DNA of 64,000 nucleotides, from positions 6,510,001 to 6,574,000 of the forward strand of contig NC_063151.1 in the NCBI RefSeq assembly GCF_020921035.1, given 5' to 3'. Both the position numbers and the translations under genes were made by a program. Under the pieces are notes generated by a model. It was not told the DNA's origin. It searched no databases and worked only from the letters and a program-made list of their open reading frames with translations. Source of the stretch: Rhodamnia argentea (taxonomy: Eukaryota; Streptophyta; Magnoliopsida; Myrtales; Myrtaceae). This document shows positions 10,257-22,480 of this stretch, in pieces (position 1 is the stretch's first letter; each line of letters starts with the position of its first letter).

Positions 10257-12903
10257 ACAATACTCGTTAATTATATTTTGTGTCCGTAAAATAAGTTTCG
10301 ACTTTAAAAAATTACCAATAAGTGTGTAAGCATATGTAAATAAAAATCATCTCACAAGTTGTGCGTTATTTAGGACCCGAGTAAAGTTCTTAAACTACTT
10401 TGTCTGATCTCCGGAACATTAAATTCAGGGATATTCTTTGGGATGAAGGGAAGAAAAATATTTTTTAGGAGGTGATGGTAGGAAAGGTAAGCTCTACGTC
10501 ATCTTCAAGTGGCTATCATCAGGTGGGATCGTATAGTAGTGTCTTGCATCTAAAGTGAATTATCGGAGCTTCGACTCTTACATTATCAATCTCTGCTTTG
10601 CATAATATCTTGAATTGACTTATCGACGACGTATTTCTAATTCAGGGCACTGTATGAGGTCCTGTTTTGCCGAGAGCACATGGAATGTCGACGAATTGAT
10701 TGTCGATGGGTGGTCGACTAGAAGTCTCCCGTGGCGGACAGGGACTTGAGATGGACCTATCTTTTTCCAAGTAAATGACAACCAAAATGAGAGGAGTCAG
10801 TGGGGAGAGCTGGTCTAGTTGAAGTCATTTCAGACATCCTTCAAGGCTACCATAACGTGGAAGTTGGGAGTAGATTTGTGGACGAATACCAAGAACATGG
10901 CATCATTGTTATGGCTCATGTCAAGGGAAAATTATCTTACCACTTCTAAATTTATTTTATATATATACACCAATTTAGTTATAAACTTTATAATTTTACC
11001 AATTTAGTCATAGATCTTTACGCGAATTTTCAATATAATCATTCCGGCCAGCTTTTGTCAACGTGGAGGTGTGCTACGTAGGACGACCGGTGATGACTAG
11101 ATTGTTATATCAGCGATTTCCGGTAGAAATTTACCAGAATGATTCTACTGGAGTTTCGCGCAAAGATTTAGAATTAACTTTGCAAAATTGTAAATTTCGG
11201 GACTGAATTGGCATCCGTTCAATACAATAGGTTTAAGATTGACCATGTAATTTTTTCTCCCAAATCACCATTCCTTGCTCCAATCTTTTATAGGAGATAA
11301 ATCCCACAAAAAATCCTAAACTTTCTTTCGTGATACATAAATTATCTATACGTTACGTCGGATTTTTTTAACGGTCGATAGGGATGGAATAATGACAGAA
11401 TCTTTTTCAAAACTACTATTTAGGGCATCAGCGATATGGAAAACGAGTTTGGTCTATTAGGGCACGCATGATAATACTTATGGAGTAGAATTTCTGCACC
11501 AGAAATATTTCTCAAGCGAAAAATCCGTTTGGTTATGCAACTTCATTTTTCTATTTCTAAAGCATTTTTCTGCTCCGGAAATAGTTTTGAAGCCATTTGA
11601 AAAAGTAAAAAAAAAAATTACTTCTCTCCAAAAAATAAAAAAGTCAATTTCTCGCTAAGAAAAGAAGTAGAAAAATCAACTTTTGGTCGGAAGTTGATTT
11701 TTAAAGCAGAAGTGTTACCATGCGTGTCCTAGTATCCACGCTGACGAAAAGTTTGAAACATATCGTGGGATTTTTTCCTGATATTAATTAATAAGTGAGT
11801 GAGGAATTGCTCTTAATTCACAAGGGGGCAAGTTTTATTTTTGTCTTTTTAAGGTTCTTTGGGCCAGGGCAAGGGGAGGACTCCTCCTCCCGGAGGAGTG
11901 ACTGGTATTCAATGTTTCGCCATTTATGTCCGATATGGACAACTCCGACCGCACCTCCTCAATCACAAAGTTCAGCTTGCCCGCCCATCGACTAATCAGT
12001 ATTTAATTTTTAATCTTAAAATTGGCGAGATTTTGTAAAAATAATGTTAATTACTTCAAAAAATTTTAATTTATTAGATTAAAGCGTAATCATTATTGGA
12101 ATATTTCAACACATATTTAGAAAAAAAAAAATTAAGGGATTAGATTTGTTCCCACTTATCACGTCTCTTTGCCTTCCAATCACAACATCGAATCACGTCG
12201 CAATTAAAATTTCGGTCAACCGATTAATATTAATATAGTCTCAGCGGTCAATCCTGTCATGGTCAACACTGGCGATTCGCACACCCCAACTCCAGGCATT
12301 GAATTCAGGGCCGTTCGTCCAAAAGGGCAAAAAAAAAAACTAGGGCTGCGCTAGGAGAACGGCACGGTTACTTCCGACAACTAACGGCGCAATTTGGGAC
12401 AGGCATTTTGCTTTGTGGGTGCAATTGCAAGGTGTAATAACCCCCGTCGTCAAATAATGATGAACGTGTTGAGGCCTTAATTTTTCTTTTCCTTTATTAA
12501 AATAGATGGACCAAAAAAAAAAAAGATAGGCATGTTGACAAAGTCACGGTATCATGTAATGTTTGATTTGTTTTTTGAGCAAATAGAATGATTACGTTAC
12601 TGTATTGAACAAATTGAAAGTTTAAAGGTGAGATTACACTTTGAGTTAAAATTTAGAATTATTTGTACAAATTTTTTTTTTGGCCTTTTTCCAGCGCCCT
12701 CAGTATGACCGGGTCATATTAATTTCTTCTGCTGCCACCTTCTTTAGACTGATTGTCCAGGGGAATACAAATGAAACAGAGAAACGACAAGGGGATCAGT
12801 ACTTGTCGATCCACAACCAGAAGCAGAAAAAGCTGGAGGTGGTGGGTGGGGAACCTTAAGAGAGGATAAGTACGTCCAATTCGCCATCATCGAAAACGAA
12901 ACA
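10257..12903. other. Intergenic DNA upstream of the MATE gene
   Basis: No coding frame is convincing. Apart from the repeat-like segment at about 10960-11270, the stretch is AT-rich and unremarkable. The last few hundred bases must include the promoter of the MATE gene, but I could not place a TATA box with confidence. Confidence 0.5.
10960..11270. repeat. Degenerate member of a dispersed inverted-repeat family
   Basis: Phrases of the type CAATTTAGT-TAAACTTT on the left and GACTGAATTGGCA ... CAATAGGTTTAAGA on the right, around a centre with a 'GTCAACGTGGAGG ... TACGTAGGACGACCGG' style core, match the layout of the elements at 18904-19477 and 31108-31709. The ends are too worn to define a target duplication. 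Confidence 0.4.
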
Positions 12904-15900
12904 ATGAGTTCAGATCATTCCTTGCCCCTGCTACGACCTGCTCGTCATGAAGAAGGAGGAGGAGAAGATCACTCCATCCCAAGGAGACTCGAATGGTGGC
13001 AAAGGGTGTTGGACGTGGAAGAAGCCAAGAGGCAAGTGCTGTTCTCCATGCCCATGATCCTGACCAACCTCTTCTACTACGGGATCCCCTTAGCATCCGT
13101 CATGCTTGCCGGCCACCTCGGCGATCTCGAGCTCGCCGGCGCCACCCTCGCCAACTCCTGGGCCACCGTCACCGGCTTCGCCTTCATGGTAACCGCCCAA
13201 CATGACAATTTCTCCTCTCTTTGTTCTCTTGAGTATGCAGGTGTAGCAGCTAACATTAGTTGCCATTTTCCTGGTACAAGAAAAGAAATATAAGAGAATT
13301 CAACTTGGCCTGGTGCTACAAATACTTAACAAGAGTTGAATAACAGGAGGAAGGAAAAACTGTTGCAGAACGAGGAATTAGTCAGGCATGTGTCTGTTGC
13401 TTGTGCATGTACCTAACCTGCTTTTGATTTCTTTTTTTATTAGAATCTTAGATTTTCATAATATTTCTCGGCGGCCTGATGAATGCGTATCCAAGCTGTT
13501 CTTTGCTTCTTCTTAGAAATCTTTCCAGAAAGGACAAGTTGTGCCTCGCCACTCATGCCGCCGTTGTTACATTCACCCAGGGACAGCAAATTGTACCATC
13601 CACATATCACCAGAAACGTGTTGGAACATATATTAATGTTATTGCTAATGTTTTGATCAATTATTTTCCACAAAAAACCTATCGCCGGCTTTAGATTCCT
13701 CCGATTAAGTATACCACGCATTGATATGAGAGTTCAACCTCGCGCCGAGTAATTGTTAAGGCTCAACTCGTGACAGTAATCACTTGCCGAAGATCACAAC
13801 CGCTTGACATCTTCAACTTGGAAACTATGATATCAGTATGGTAAAGTAGATTTCGTAGATGGATAGCTGCAGATTAGAAAATTAGAAGACTGCATAGACT
13901 CTGCAATGACATGGAAGTTTTGTGACTCTCATGTGCCCATGGACATATGAAGAATCGATCTGAGTTTTACTATGAAATGATTCCTCTACATGCACGATTG
14001 CTCATGTCATGCGATTTGTGTTATACTTAGTTTTTGCATTCTCTGTTCATCTTAGACCGGCTTGAGTGGAGCACTTGAAACTCTATGTGGACAAGGATTC
14101 GGCGCAAAGTTATATCGAACATTGGGAATTCATCTGCAAGCTTCCTGCATTGTATCCTTGTTCTTCTCCATCCTAATCTCCTTACTTTGGTTCTTCACCG
14201 AGCCTGTACTGATCCTGCTTCAGCAAGATTCGCAAATTTCGAAAACGGCGGCTCTCTACATGAAATTCCTCATCCCGGGAATTTTCGCGTACGGGATTCT
14301 GCAGAATATCCTGAGGTTCCTGCAGACGCAAAGTATTGTACTACCACTGGTGATTCTCTCGGTCGTTCCGTTGGTTATTCACATAGGCATTGCATATGCC
14401 TTGGTCCACTGGACAGTGCTCGGTTTTGAGGGAGCTCCATTGGCGGCTTCAATTTCTTTGTGGCTATCAGTTCTTGTGTTGGCCATTTATGTGATTTGGT
14501 CAAAGCGATGCAAGAATTCATGGGACGGACTTTCGTTCGAGTCATTCAGCTACATCTTCACTAATTTGAGATTGGCCTTGCCTTCAGCCGCAATGGTTTG
14601 GTACGTGAGCTTCCTGAATTCTTATCTGTCATTTACCATGTCGAACTACTACTCATCATCAATGCTTAACAGTTAACACTTCTAGTGACTTATCTGCCTA
14701 TAGTTATCTCATGAGTCTTTGCCCTCATGGATAATCTTCTGATGGCTTATGTCACGTTGAGATCTAATTTTCAAGTTCATATTCTGCTGAAGGAGCATGG
14801 GGAATGAATAGTTTTCACTGTTCATTTCATCATCGTAACGTGTCCTAGTCGTATTCGACAAGTCGATAATCTTCTGGTGAAAATGTTTAGTACGCATATT
14901 GATGTTCTTCCCCAAATCTACTGCCTTCATCAGCTTGGAATATTGGGCCTTCGAGATTCTGGTGTTCCTAGCAGGAGTAATGAAGAACTCCGAAACAACT
15001 ACTTCCTTGATCGCAATGTGGTAGGTATCACTGTTGCATATCTTGTAATGCTTCTGCGTTTCTCGTCGCAGAAGGATAAAACTATCATTCTCAGTTCTCA
15101 TGTCTGTTCTTTGCTTTGAAATTTTTAGCGTGAACACGGAAACTATTGCGTACATGATTACATATGGACTCAGTGCTGCGGCGAGGTTTGTACGCACACT
15201 TGTTGCCGTTCTTGTTGTCTTACATCCTCCGATGGCTTCATTTTGTGAGTTTCATTTAGATTAATCTGCTAAAAGAGAAGGGTTGTGCAGCACAAGGGTG
15301 TCCAATGAATTGGGAGCTGGCAACGGTGACCGAGCAAGGATCGCGATGGCCGTGACACTTAAGCTCTCTATCTTGCTAGCAGTAGCATTTGTACTCGCTC
15401 TAGCCTTTGGACACAACATTTGGGCGGGTCTGTTCAGCGACAGCAGCTCGATCATAACCGAATTCGGCTCGATGACGCCCCTGCTTGCCATCTCCATCAC
15501 AGTTGATTCTGTCCAAGGGGTCTTATCAGGTACAAATATTGCAGAAATTTGAATGAAGGGCATATCACAAGCTCATCACAATTCGTTTCCGTTCCTCTTC
15601 TAATCGCCGACGAGGATTCAAACTTTTTTGCCGAGTCAGGGGTGGCTAGGGGATGCGGGTGGCAGCACCTGGCCGTGTACGTCAACTTGGCGACGTTCTA
15701 CTGCATTGGGGTTCCGATCGCAGTCCTTCTCGGGTTCAAGCTGGAGCTACATGTCAAGGTGAGAGCAACCTTTCGACGAGCACCCCTCTGGATGGTGAAT
15801 GGTCTGCTTTGAAGCTTCCGCATTTCCTAACTTAACTGTGTCTTCTGTTTCCTGCGCAGGGCTTGTGGATAGGCCTAATCTGCGGTCTCTCCTCACAAGC

Positions 15901-16012
15901 GGCCACGCTTCTGGTGATCACCCTCCGGACAAAGTGGAACAGTTTGGACCTCTCGGTCGACATGGATAAGGAAGATCCTACTACACCACGCAGTCAAACA
16001 TATGTAACGTAG
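12904..16012 (+). CDS. MATE efflux transporter (DETOXIFICATION/DTX family)
   Basis: Seven exons fit GT-AG sites and phase: 12904-13188, 14056-14600, 14934-15020, 15129-15185, 15291-15529, 15640-15758 and 15860-16012, giving 494 aa, the usual length for plant DTX proteins. A short hydrophilic N-terminus is followed by twelve expected membrane segments. Family signatures include [17 protein letters not shown], the [16 protein letters not shown] block, LEYWAFE, and the second-half [16 protein letters not shown] motif created across a splice junction. MATE proteins export organic solutes, often coupled to proton or sodium movement, across plasma or vacuolar membranes; the substrate cannot be read from sequence. 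The protein looks closest to the Arabidopsis DTX16-19 group. The C-terminus is short and polar. The frame is intact in every exon, so I take it as a working gene. Confidence 0.92.
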
Positions 16013-16633
16013 CAAATTTCCAAAACAGTTCATTTGTCTTCTTCCCTGACATGTTTAGAGCGTCAAGTCCTAGCAAGCGACATTTTCACTTGGCTCGAAC
16101 GTGTATGTTAAAAGCAGAGAAACCATTCGAAATCCATGCCCTATGGCTGTGGATATTGGCATCTGGGATGCAAAACGTGTTGGTCAAGTAGACAGATTTT
16201 AGTGGATTAGCGTCAATAGCATGCCAAAGAAAAATGAAAAGATAGAACGAGGAATTGATGTACATAGCCGTTGAGTTTTCTAGATTTCTCTTTTGCGTGT
16301 CCGTGACCACAAATTATCGTGGACAGAGTATGTTCTACACTCAACTAAAGATTCTCGCAAAATTTTCCCAAATTAGAATCTATTTCTCTTGATTTTGACA
16401 CAAGGATCAAAAGGTCTTTGTGAGCAAATTGCAAAACCAAACTCCCACTTGGGATTTTACCTTTTTGTTTATCTTGCTGAGAACCAGCGGACCTGGCCGT
16501 GAAAGACGGGCCCCTACTAGGCCTCATGACGGAGTAGAGAACGAGAAAACTTAACACCATACACGGCCCACGGCCCACGACAGGCACGGCTTTAAGGAAT
16601 GTACGAGACACTAGTAAACGACAATCATAAAAT
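16013..16633. other. 3' flank of the MATE gene, no further gene seen
   Basis: This stretch should include the 3' UTR of the MATE gene. I recognise no other coding sequence or ordered repeat in it. Confidence 0.5.
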
Positions 16634-16900
16634 GCGTTTGGATCGCCTAATATTGGAATTTCCGTGGCATGGATGACATTACTCAAATCAGGCCGTCCAA
16701 ATGAAAATGAACAGCTTGATTTGAGCCACGCCGTATATTGAAAGGGAGGGAAAAAATGTAGGTGGGAATTTTTTTGGGGTTTAAAAAATTTCGAATCCCA
16801 AACGTGGTTCAAATTAGGTTGTCCATTTTCATTTGGACGACCTAATTTGAGTAATGTCACGCATGTCACGGAAATCCCAATATTAGGCGATCCGAATCCC
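16634..16900. mobile_element. Foldback MITE
   Basis: Two arms of about 95 bp (16634-16730 and about 16800-16900) are close reverse complements, sharing GGATCGCCTAATATTGG at the outer end and GTCCAAATGAAAATG further in, around an A/G-rich loop of about 70 bp. The element is flanked by ATAAAAT at 16627-16633 and 16902-16908 (7 of 8 if one base further out is counted), as expected of a target duplication of 7-8 bp. It has no coding capacity. RNA copied from it would fold into a long hairpin. Confidence 0.8.
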
Positions 16901-17501
16901 TATAAAATATCAACATTCAACATAAGATGAGATAATGCTATCGGGATCCGCCACGTTTTGGATGGCGATCGTTCCTTCGACTAACACTCATTTCTCTCGA
17001 CCCAAATCAAATCTTGTGGCTCATTTTTTTTTTCTCTCTTTAATTGACCATCGCTCGATACACTTTTTCCAACTTGATTTACCAATTAGAAGACCCGCGT
17101 ATGAACTATCGTCCAATTTGGTGTGCGATACGTGAGTCCGCGGGTCACTGAAGCCGTGTCATATTACTTTGTCGATTCGATATGTTGCTTTGACCGCACC
17201 GGATCTAGTCGGGCCTCGCCTATGCATGCCGCCACTCAAAACTCTAGCATGGAAAGATTGATTTGAACTTCAAAAGGAATTGAATGAAGTTAAGAGGGTC
17301 AAAGTGCTGAAGAGACAGAGAGAGAGAGCGCGCGCGCGTGTCTAAGCATGTCCCTCGAAAGCGAGGACAGATTAGAACAAAGGTTAGAAAATCCACTCAT
17401 ACTTCACCTCCATAATCCACCATGCATGATAACAAACGTGTTGAGGAGACGAAGTATACCATCTTTTTCTTTTCCATCAAAAGCCGACTTATGTGAGAGA
17501 G

Positions 17502-17504
<3 letters not shown>

Positions 17505-17546
<42 letters not shown>
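17505..17546. repeat. (GA)n microsatellite
   Basis: About 42 bp of GA dinucleotide, almost uninterrupted, in intergenic DNA. Confidence 0.95.
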
Positions 17547-17548
<2 letters not shown>

Positions 17549-18256
17549 CGTTGCAACTTTGGACAAAACCCTAAAAAGCTAAAGGCGAGGAAAAAGCAAG
17601 GAAAGTCTTATCATTCATGGTGGCTTTACGTGAAGGAACTCCCCAATGCCCATCAAAGATTGAAGGGTGAAATCTCCATGGAACCTTAGTGCACAAGTTT
17701 GGTTTTGAATCATGAGTCCTTTTTCAACAAAGGTGGCTAAAGTGTGGAACCACTGCGTGGTGAATGCCATGCCATTGCCAAATTACAATCATTCCACCCT
17801 TTTGTCAAATCTTCCAACCCCTCCTTTCATTTGCTTTTCACCACAAACTTATAAGTCACAAACCATAAATAAAAAGGAGGGGGAGACACCCCAATCATAA
17901 TTCCTTTGCCAGGGAAAAAAGAAATTATCTTTTTGGTATGTAATCATATCTCTAGTGACATGATCCGATAAGCCAGAAGGATGCGATGTTAGAAAATTAT
18001 GTCGGAATATAGTAATTTGTTGAGCATCGAATCGAAGTTGCGTCTCGTGGTTCATTTACTTTGCTATTTGGCTCAGATTCGAACGAACCGGCCCGTTTCA
18101 TGCGAATTGAATCCCCGGAAGAGTGTTTCGACTAAGCGCAAAAAGTACGATCATTTAAGGATGGGTACGTCTTACTTATGGATAACATCACAAGGTTTCG
18201 TCCATCCTATGGATCTTACTCAGCTGTACTGATAAAATTGAAAATGTCAAAGAGGG

Positions 18257-18259
<3 letters not shown>

Positions 18260-18299
<40 letters not shown>

Positions 18300-18301
18300 G
18301 G
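18260..18301. repeat. (AG)n microsatellite
   Basis: About 42 bp of AG dinucleotide with a single GG interruption, in intergenic DNA. Confidence 0.95.
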
Positions 18302-18903
18302 GAAAGAGGAGGAAGTCGCTCCATAAGTGACACTACGATCCGTACGGCGACGAATCACGCTTCGTTTGAGTAACAGGATTTCAATAGACCTTGGATGCAT
18401 TTCCTCTCCTCTACCAATGTGATTTAGGATTCAAAATTTCACAAAGTGGGAAATGATACAACTGGAGAGCTTTTCCCACTTACTAGGGTGTATGTAATTC
18501 TCTACTATCCACCGATAGCAACTACGACTAAAAAGTCGCATGGGTTGGTCTAGCGGCTGCTAGCTAAATTGACAATTCTGAACCCCGATCTTCAAACTTC
18601 AACAGATTAGGTAAATTCGCACAATCCTAGCTGCAACTAATGGTCGTGATTGCAGCCTGGAATTCAATGCATGCATCGCCAAATTCTATGCTCGATGTTT
18701 GGGTGTCTCCGGAAAAAATGAGACGAAAAGACAGGGAAAAAGAGTTCCGTTGACATTGCGTCGCTTAATCACCGGTAGTATAGATGAATCGGGACACTCG
18801 GCTGGAGAAATGATCGTTTGGACATGTATATCACGTGATTTGTTTTTCTCAAAAGTCATGTCAACAAATGTCTCGGATACGCTTTTCAAGCATGCTTAAT
18901 TGG

Positions 18904-19477
18904 GGGATAATTACAGCAACAAAAATCGTAAACCTACATGACAATTTGTTATAAAATTTTTAATTTGGCCAAATTAGTTCTAAACATTTTGACAATTTGT
19001 CAATGTAGCCTTTTCGGCCAATTTTGACCAGAAGTCACATACATAGCGGTCTAGTCAATGCCGACTATCTTAAATGATACAATAAATGCCGATGTGGATA
19101 ATTTTTGCAAGTTTTTTTTTAAAAAAAATCTTCTTTTTCCTTTTTTCCTTCTTCATCTACCAATTGTTGGGACTTCGATGAAGGCTGCCCGTGCCATACC
19201 TAATATGGCGAGTGTTGATCTCGCCGGCTCTCACTTGTGACTGATGACCGGCAAAGGAAGAAAAAGAAAAAGAGAGAAAACAATAAAAACTAAGGAAATT
19301 ATAAAAATTAAAAAAAAATTATCAACATTAGTGGACGTACCATGTAAGACTCCCCGGACAAGAAAGACTATATCTACAAATTATAAAAAAAAATATTAAA
19401 TTGATCAAATTGAAAAATATATAACTTAATTAACATTCGTACAGTAGATTTATGACCTTTTTTTAAGCATTTTTCCC
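18904..19477. mobile_element. 574-bp MITE with target-site duplication
   Basis: The exact direct repeat TTAATTGG flanks the element at 18896-18903 and 19478-19485 (9 bp if the preceding C is counted). The termini are GGGATAATTA and the inverted GGGAAAAATG type, followed by matching AAATCGTAAACCTAC / GTCATAAATCTACTG phrases, so the terminal inverted repeats extend for some 40 bp or more with divergence. The centre is AT-rich. It shares termini, inner AATTTGGCC...TTAGTTC phrases and layout with 31108-31709. No coding capacity was seen. An 8-bp duplication suggests hAT origin; a 9-bp duplication would suggest Mutator. Confidence 0.75.
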
Positions 19478-19485
19478 TTAATTGG

Positions 19486-22480
19486 GAATGATTCTATTTT
19501 CAAAATTAATGTCGCACAACGTGAAAATAGTATGTGCATTAAAAACTAAAAAGAAAATTTTAATTGATTATTCATAAAATAATTTTTTCCCAACTTTCTA
19601 TTCCATTAATTTTTGCACACAAATCCGGGGATGAACATAGTTCTAGGGTAGAATCGAATTGATGAGATTCCGGGTTCTAAGGCATCCAAGGTAGGTTACA
19701 AGCTTTAAAAATTGAGGAATCAATTTCGATAGGTAGATCACAGATTCTAGATACAAGTTTTTGTGTTTTTCTTATTCTATGCATTCATATGACCTTATAG
19801 TATTTCAAGGCGTTTGATGAGTAGTGTGTAAACTGGAACTACTAGTTCAAGTTTTCATTTATGGTAACATCAATAGTCGAGACTTTTACGTTGTTAATAT
19901 TTCATATTTTTCATGTGCCTAAATATAAATTGTCATTGTAATAGTAAGTGGTTGTCATTAGCGGTAATGATCACCGCAATCGTTCAATTAAGAATACGGG
20001 GTGAAATGCGAGTAGATCCTATAATCGACCGTCGAACATGTGACAAGGGTTTTAGATTTCGGATTATGTATAGTAAGTTTCAAGTTTTAAAAATTAGAGA
20101 ATCGATTTCAACATGCCACCTAAAACCTGGACCGACTCTTGAACTGCACACCTCTACACAAATCTTTGGAATTCACGTACCATTTTTGAGATTTTTTTTT
20201 TATATCCTTTTTTTCTTCTTCCGGAGAGTGTGGTAAGCAGTGAAGGAATAAGAGGTGGGTTCGGTGAGAGATCACGTGAAAGTAGGTAACGAGTGGTTGA
20301 CCCAACAATGGAGTGGCTGGGGACTGTCGGACACATTTGCTCAGATCACGGCCGCGGAATCCCCCGCCCGACCCCGTGACGTCCGCTCACCGCCGTCCGT
20401 TCTCTTTCCACCGGCTGCTCCCGGTCAACAAATCTCACGTCACCTCTTTGACTTGACAACTCCCCCTCACTTCTCACCCTTGTTTTCTCCCGCTCCCTCG
20501 GTCCCCGTTCCACCACTTTCAGGTCGGGCGCGTACACGACACGCGCCGCTAAAAGCAATGTACTTCGGCACGTTGCACACCTCCATGATGGGATGCACAT
20601 AGAAGTACTCATTTTGCTCACAAGCATGGTCGAGGTGTGGCCGTATTTGTAAATCGATTTCGTCTGCGTTTCATCATGAGAAGTTGACACTTGCCAGCGC
20701 TGTTTTGATCGGGAGGTCCTCCTCCACGTGGCCTATTGATTGATATTTGCACTGCGCATTAGGTCGCGCATAGTCGGACCACGATCTTCTGAAACTGATG
20801 TTTGACCGGTTCTTCTCGAGCCTAAGAAGTCTCACCCCGTCGTTCGTACCTCCGATATTGACTGAATTACTAAGGCCAATATTAGTCAGGATTAGACATG
20901 GGCACCAGCTATGGTCGTGTATGATAGTGGGTATTTGTACCTTTATGGTAACCTATATGGCGTTGTAAGATTGTTATAGCTGAAATCCACGTTCGGGTCA
21001 TAAACACTCTTGCTGCAACAAGTTCACTGGCTCTCGAAAAGTTTTGACGATAAAGCATTTCTATCTCACCAATGCGTTGCAACTTTTAACCTTCGTTAAC
21101 TCATATTCTATGTTTCATTCACCCAAGGATAACGAGTTTTGACATTGACCCTATGTAGATTTAATGAAATCGATCAATTTAACCAATTAAAATTAAGATG
21201 TAATGACGATATTTCTTTGCTTGTGTCACGAGACACAGAATTTGTGCATTCATGCGCGCCTCAATTTTTGTTTAGACTTGGAACGATTAAAAGATGAAAT
21301 CACAATTGTTACATTCTTTTAAGACCATCCTTTTGGACTGATCCAAAGAAAATTGGTTGGCCAAGAAGATCAAAGAAAGCGCCTTCTTTGCACACAAGGT
21401 TTTACCCTAAAAAACCCAATCTTTAGATTTAGACCCATTTTTATCTCGTATTTTTTTTTGTCTAGAATAATTTAAATTTTAGGTGTAGTTTCAATTCTAT
21501 CTCGAACTTTTTTTTTTTTTGCTTAAGATAAAACACCGACTTTAGGTTTAGTCTCAATTCTACTCTAAGCTTTTTTTTTTTTGTCTAAAAGAAATCAGCA
21601 AGTTTCACTCGAGTCCTAGATTTATCCCCAATTAACATGCTATCCAAGTAGCCATTGGTTATTCGACGTAGCATACACGTGTATCCGTTAATATGAAATT
21701 TAGGTGTCACATCAGGTTTTTTAAGGCAAAAAAAAAATGTTCGAGATAGAATTGGAATTGTATCTAAAGTTAACGAGTCTTTTAAGTTAAAAAGTTCATA
21801 CAAATTTAGAAAGGAGTCTAAAGGTGAGTTTTCTTTTTTTTTTTCTCAGGGCAATGAACCCATGAGCTTCAACCCCCCCTCCTTGATTTTGTCTCCACAC
21901 GCGCATGATGGAAACGAGGACGAGCCAAGCCGGTGCTCCTGCTTGCGGAGAGCACTAGTTAGACCCGCACCAACCAAAAACATGTCCCGGAAACCCTCTA
22001 TAATCTCCCTCCAAACCCCGCCACTTTCTCCCTAATCAATCACATTACTCTCTTGCCCCCACAGAGCGACATCGACAAGAGGACAAACGTAGGTGTTGAC
22101 AATCAGACCAAACCGGGGTCTGCCGTGTGAAGCCAAAGAAGGAAAATTGGATTAGATAAAGAATTTAGCAGGAAGACGGGTCCAAAGAAAAGTCAGCTCT
22201 TGGGCCCCCATTTCAAACAATCATCACTTTAGAATCTCAGTGCCAATTTTAATTTTGAATTCGTGTGGAGACGAAAGAATTTAGTTCTCGTTTTCGCATG
22301 AATCGGATGAGTATCGCGCATTTTATGCGCTGTCGAAGGCGACCTAAAGAGATATATGCCAACGCGACGATTCGAGTTCGAAAAAGGAGAAGGAGCTTAT
22401 GAAGTTGTAGTCTTGTTGCTTAATCCGATTGAATATTTGATTTTTAACTAGGATTTTCCTTTTCTGTGTTGCACTTCCGA
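19486..22480. other. Intergenic DNA, no gene seen
   Basis: No coding frame is convincing. Two loosely similar segments (about 19640-19760 and 20030-20150) share AAGTTT..AAAAATT-GAGAATC-ATTTC style phrases in the same orientation and may be parts of one old element. The GC-rich stretch at 20340-20600 has many CACGTCA / GACGTCC and TTGAC words and could be promoter-like, but no gene follows it. Confidence 0.45.
21420..21800. repeat. ~60-bp tandem repeats with an inverted copy
   Basis: Three direct copies begin near 21420, 21477 and 21539. Each reads TTTAG(A/G)T-TAG--TCAATTCTATCTCGAACTTT and ends in a long T run plus GTCTAGAA / GCTTAAGA. An inverted copy lies at about 21716-21800 (AAAAAAAATGTTCGAGATAGAATTG phrase). 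The arrangement suggests a decayed foldback or MITE-like unit. Confidence 0.6.

Larger units (their letters stand above)
16909..18895. other. Intergenic DNA with two GA microsatellites, no gene seen
   Basis: The open frames are short and compositionally ordinary. Only the two (GA)n tracts listed separately stand out. Confidence 0.5.

Noticed and set aside
20255-20690. Frames of about 115 codons on both strands
   Set aside because: No family resemblance, no splice partners; GC-rich intergenic stretch.
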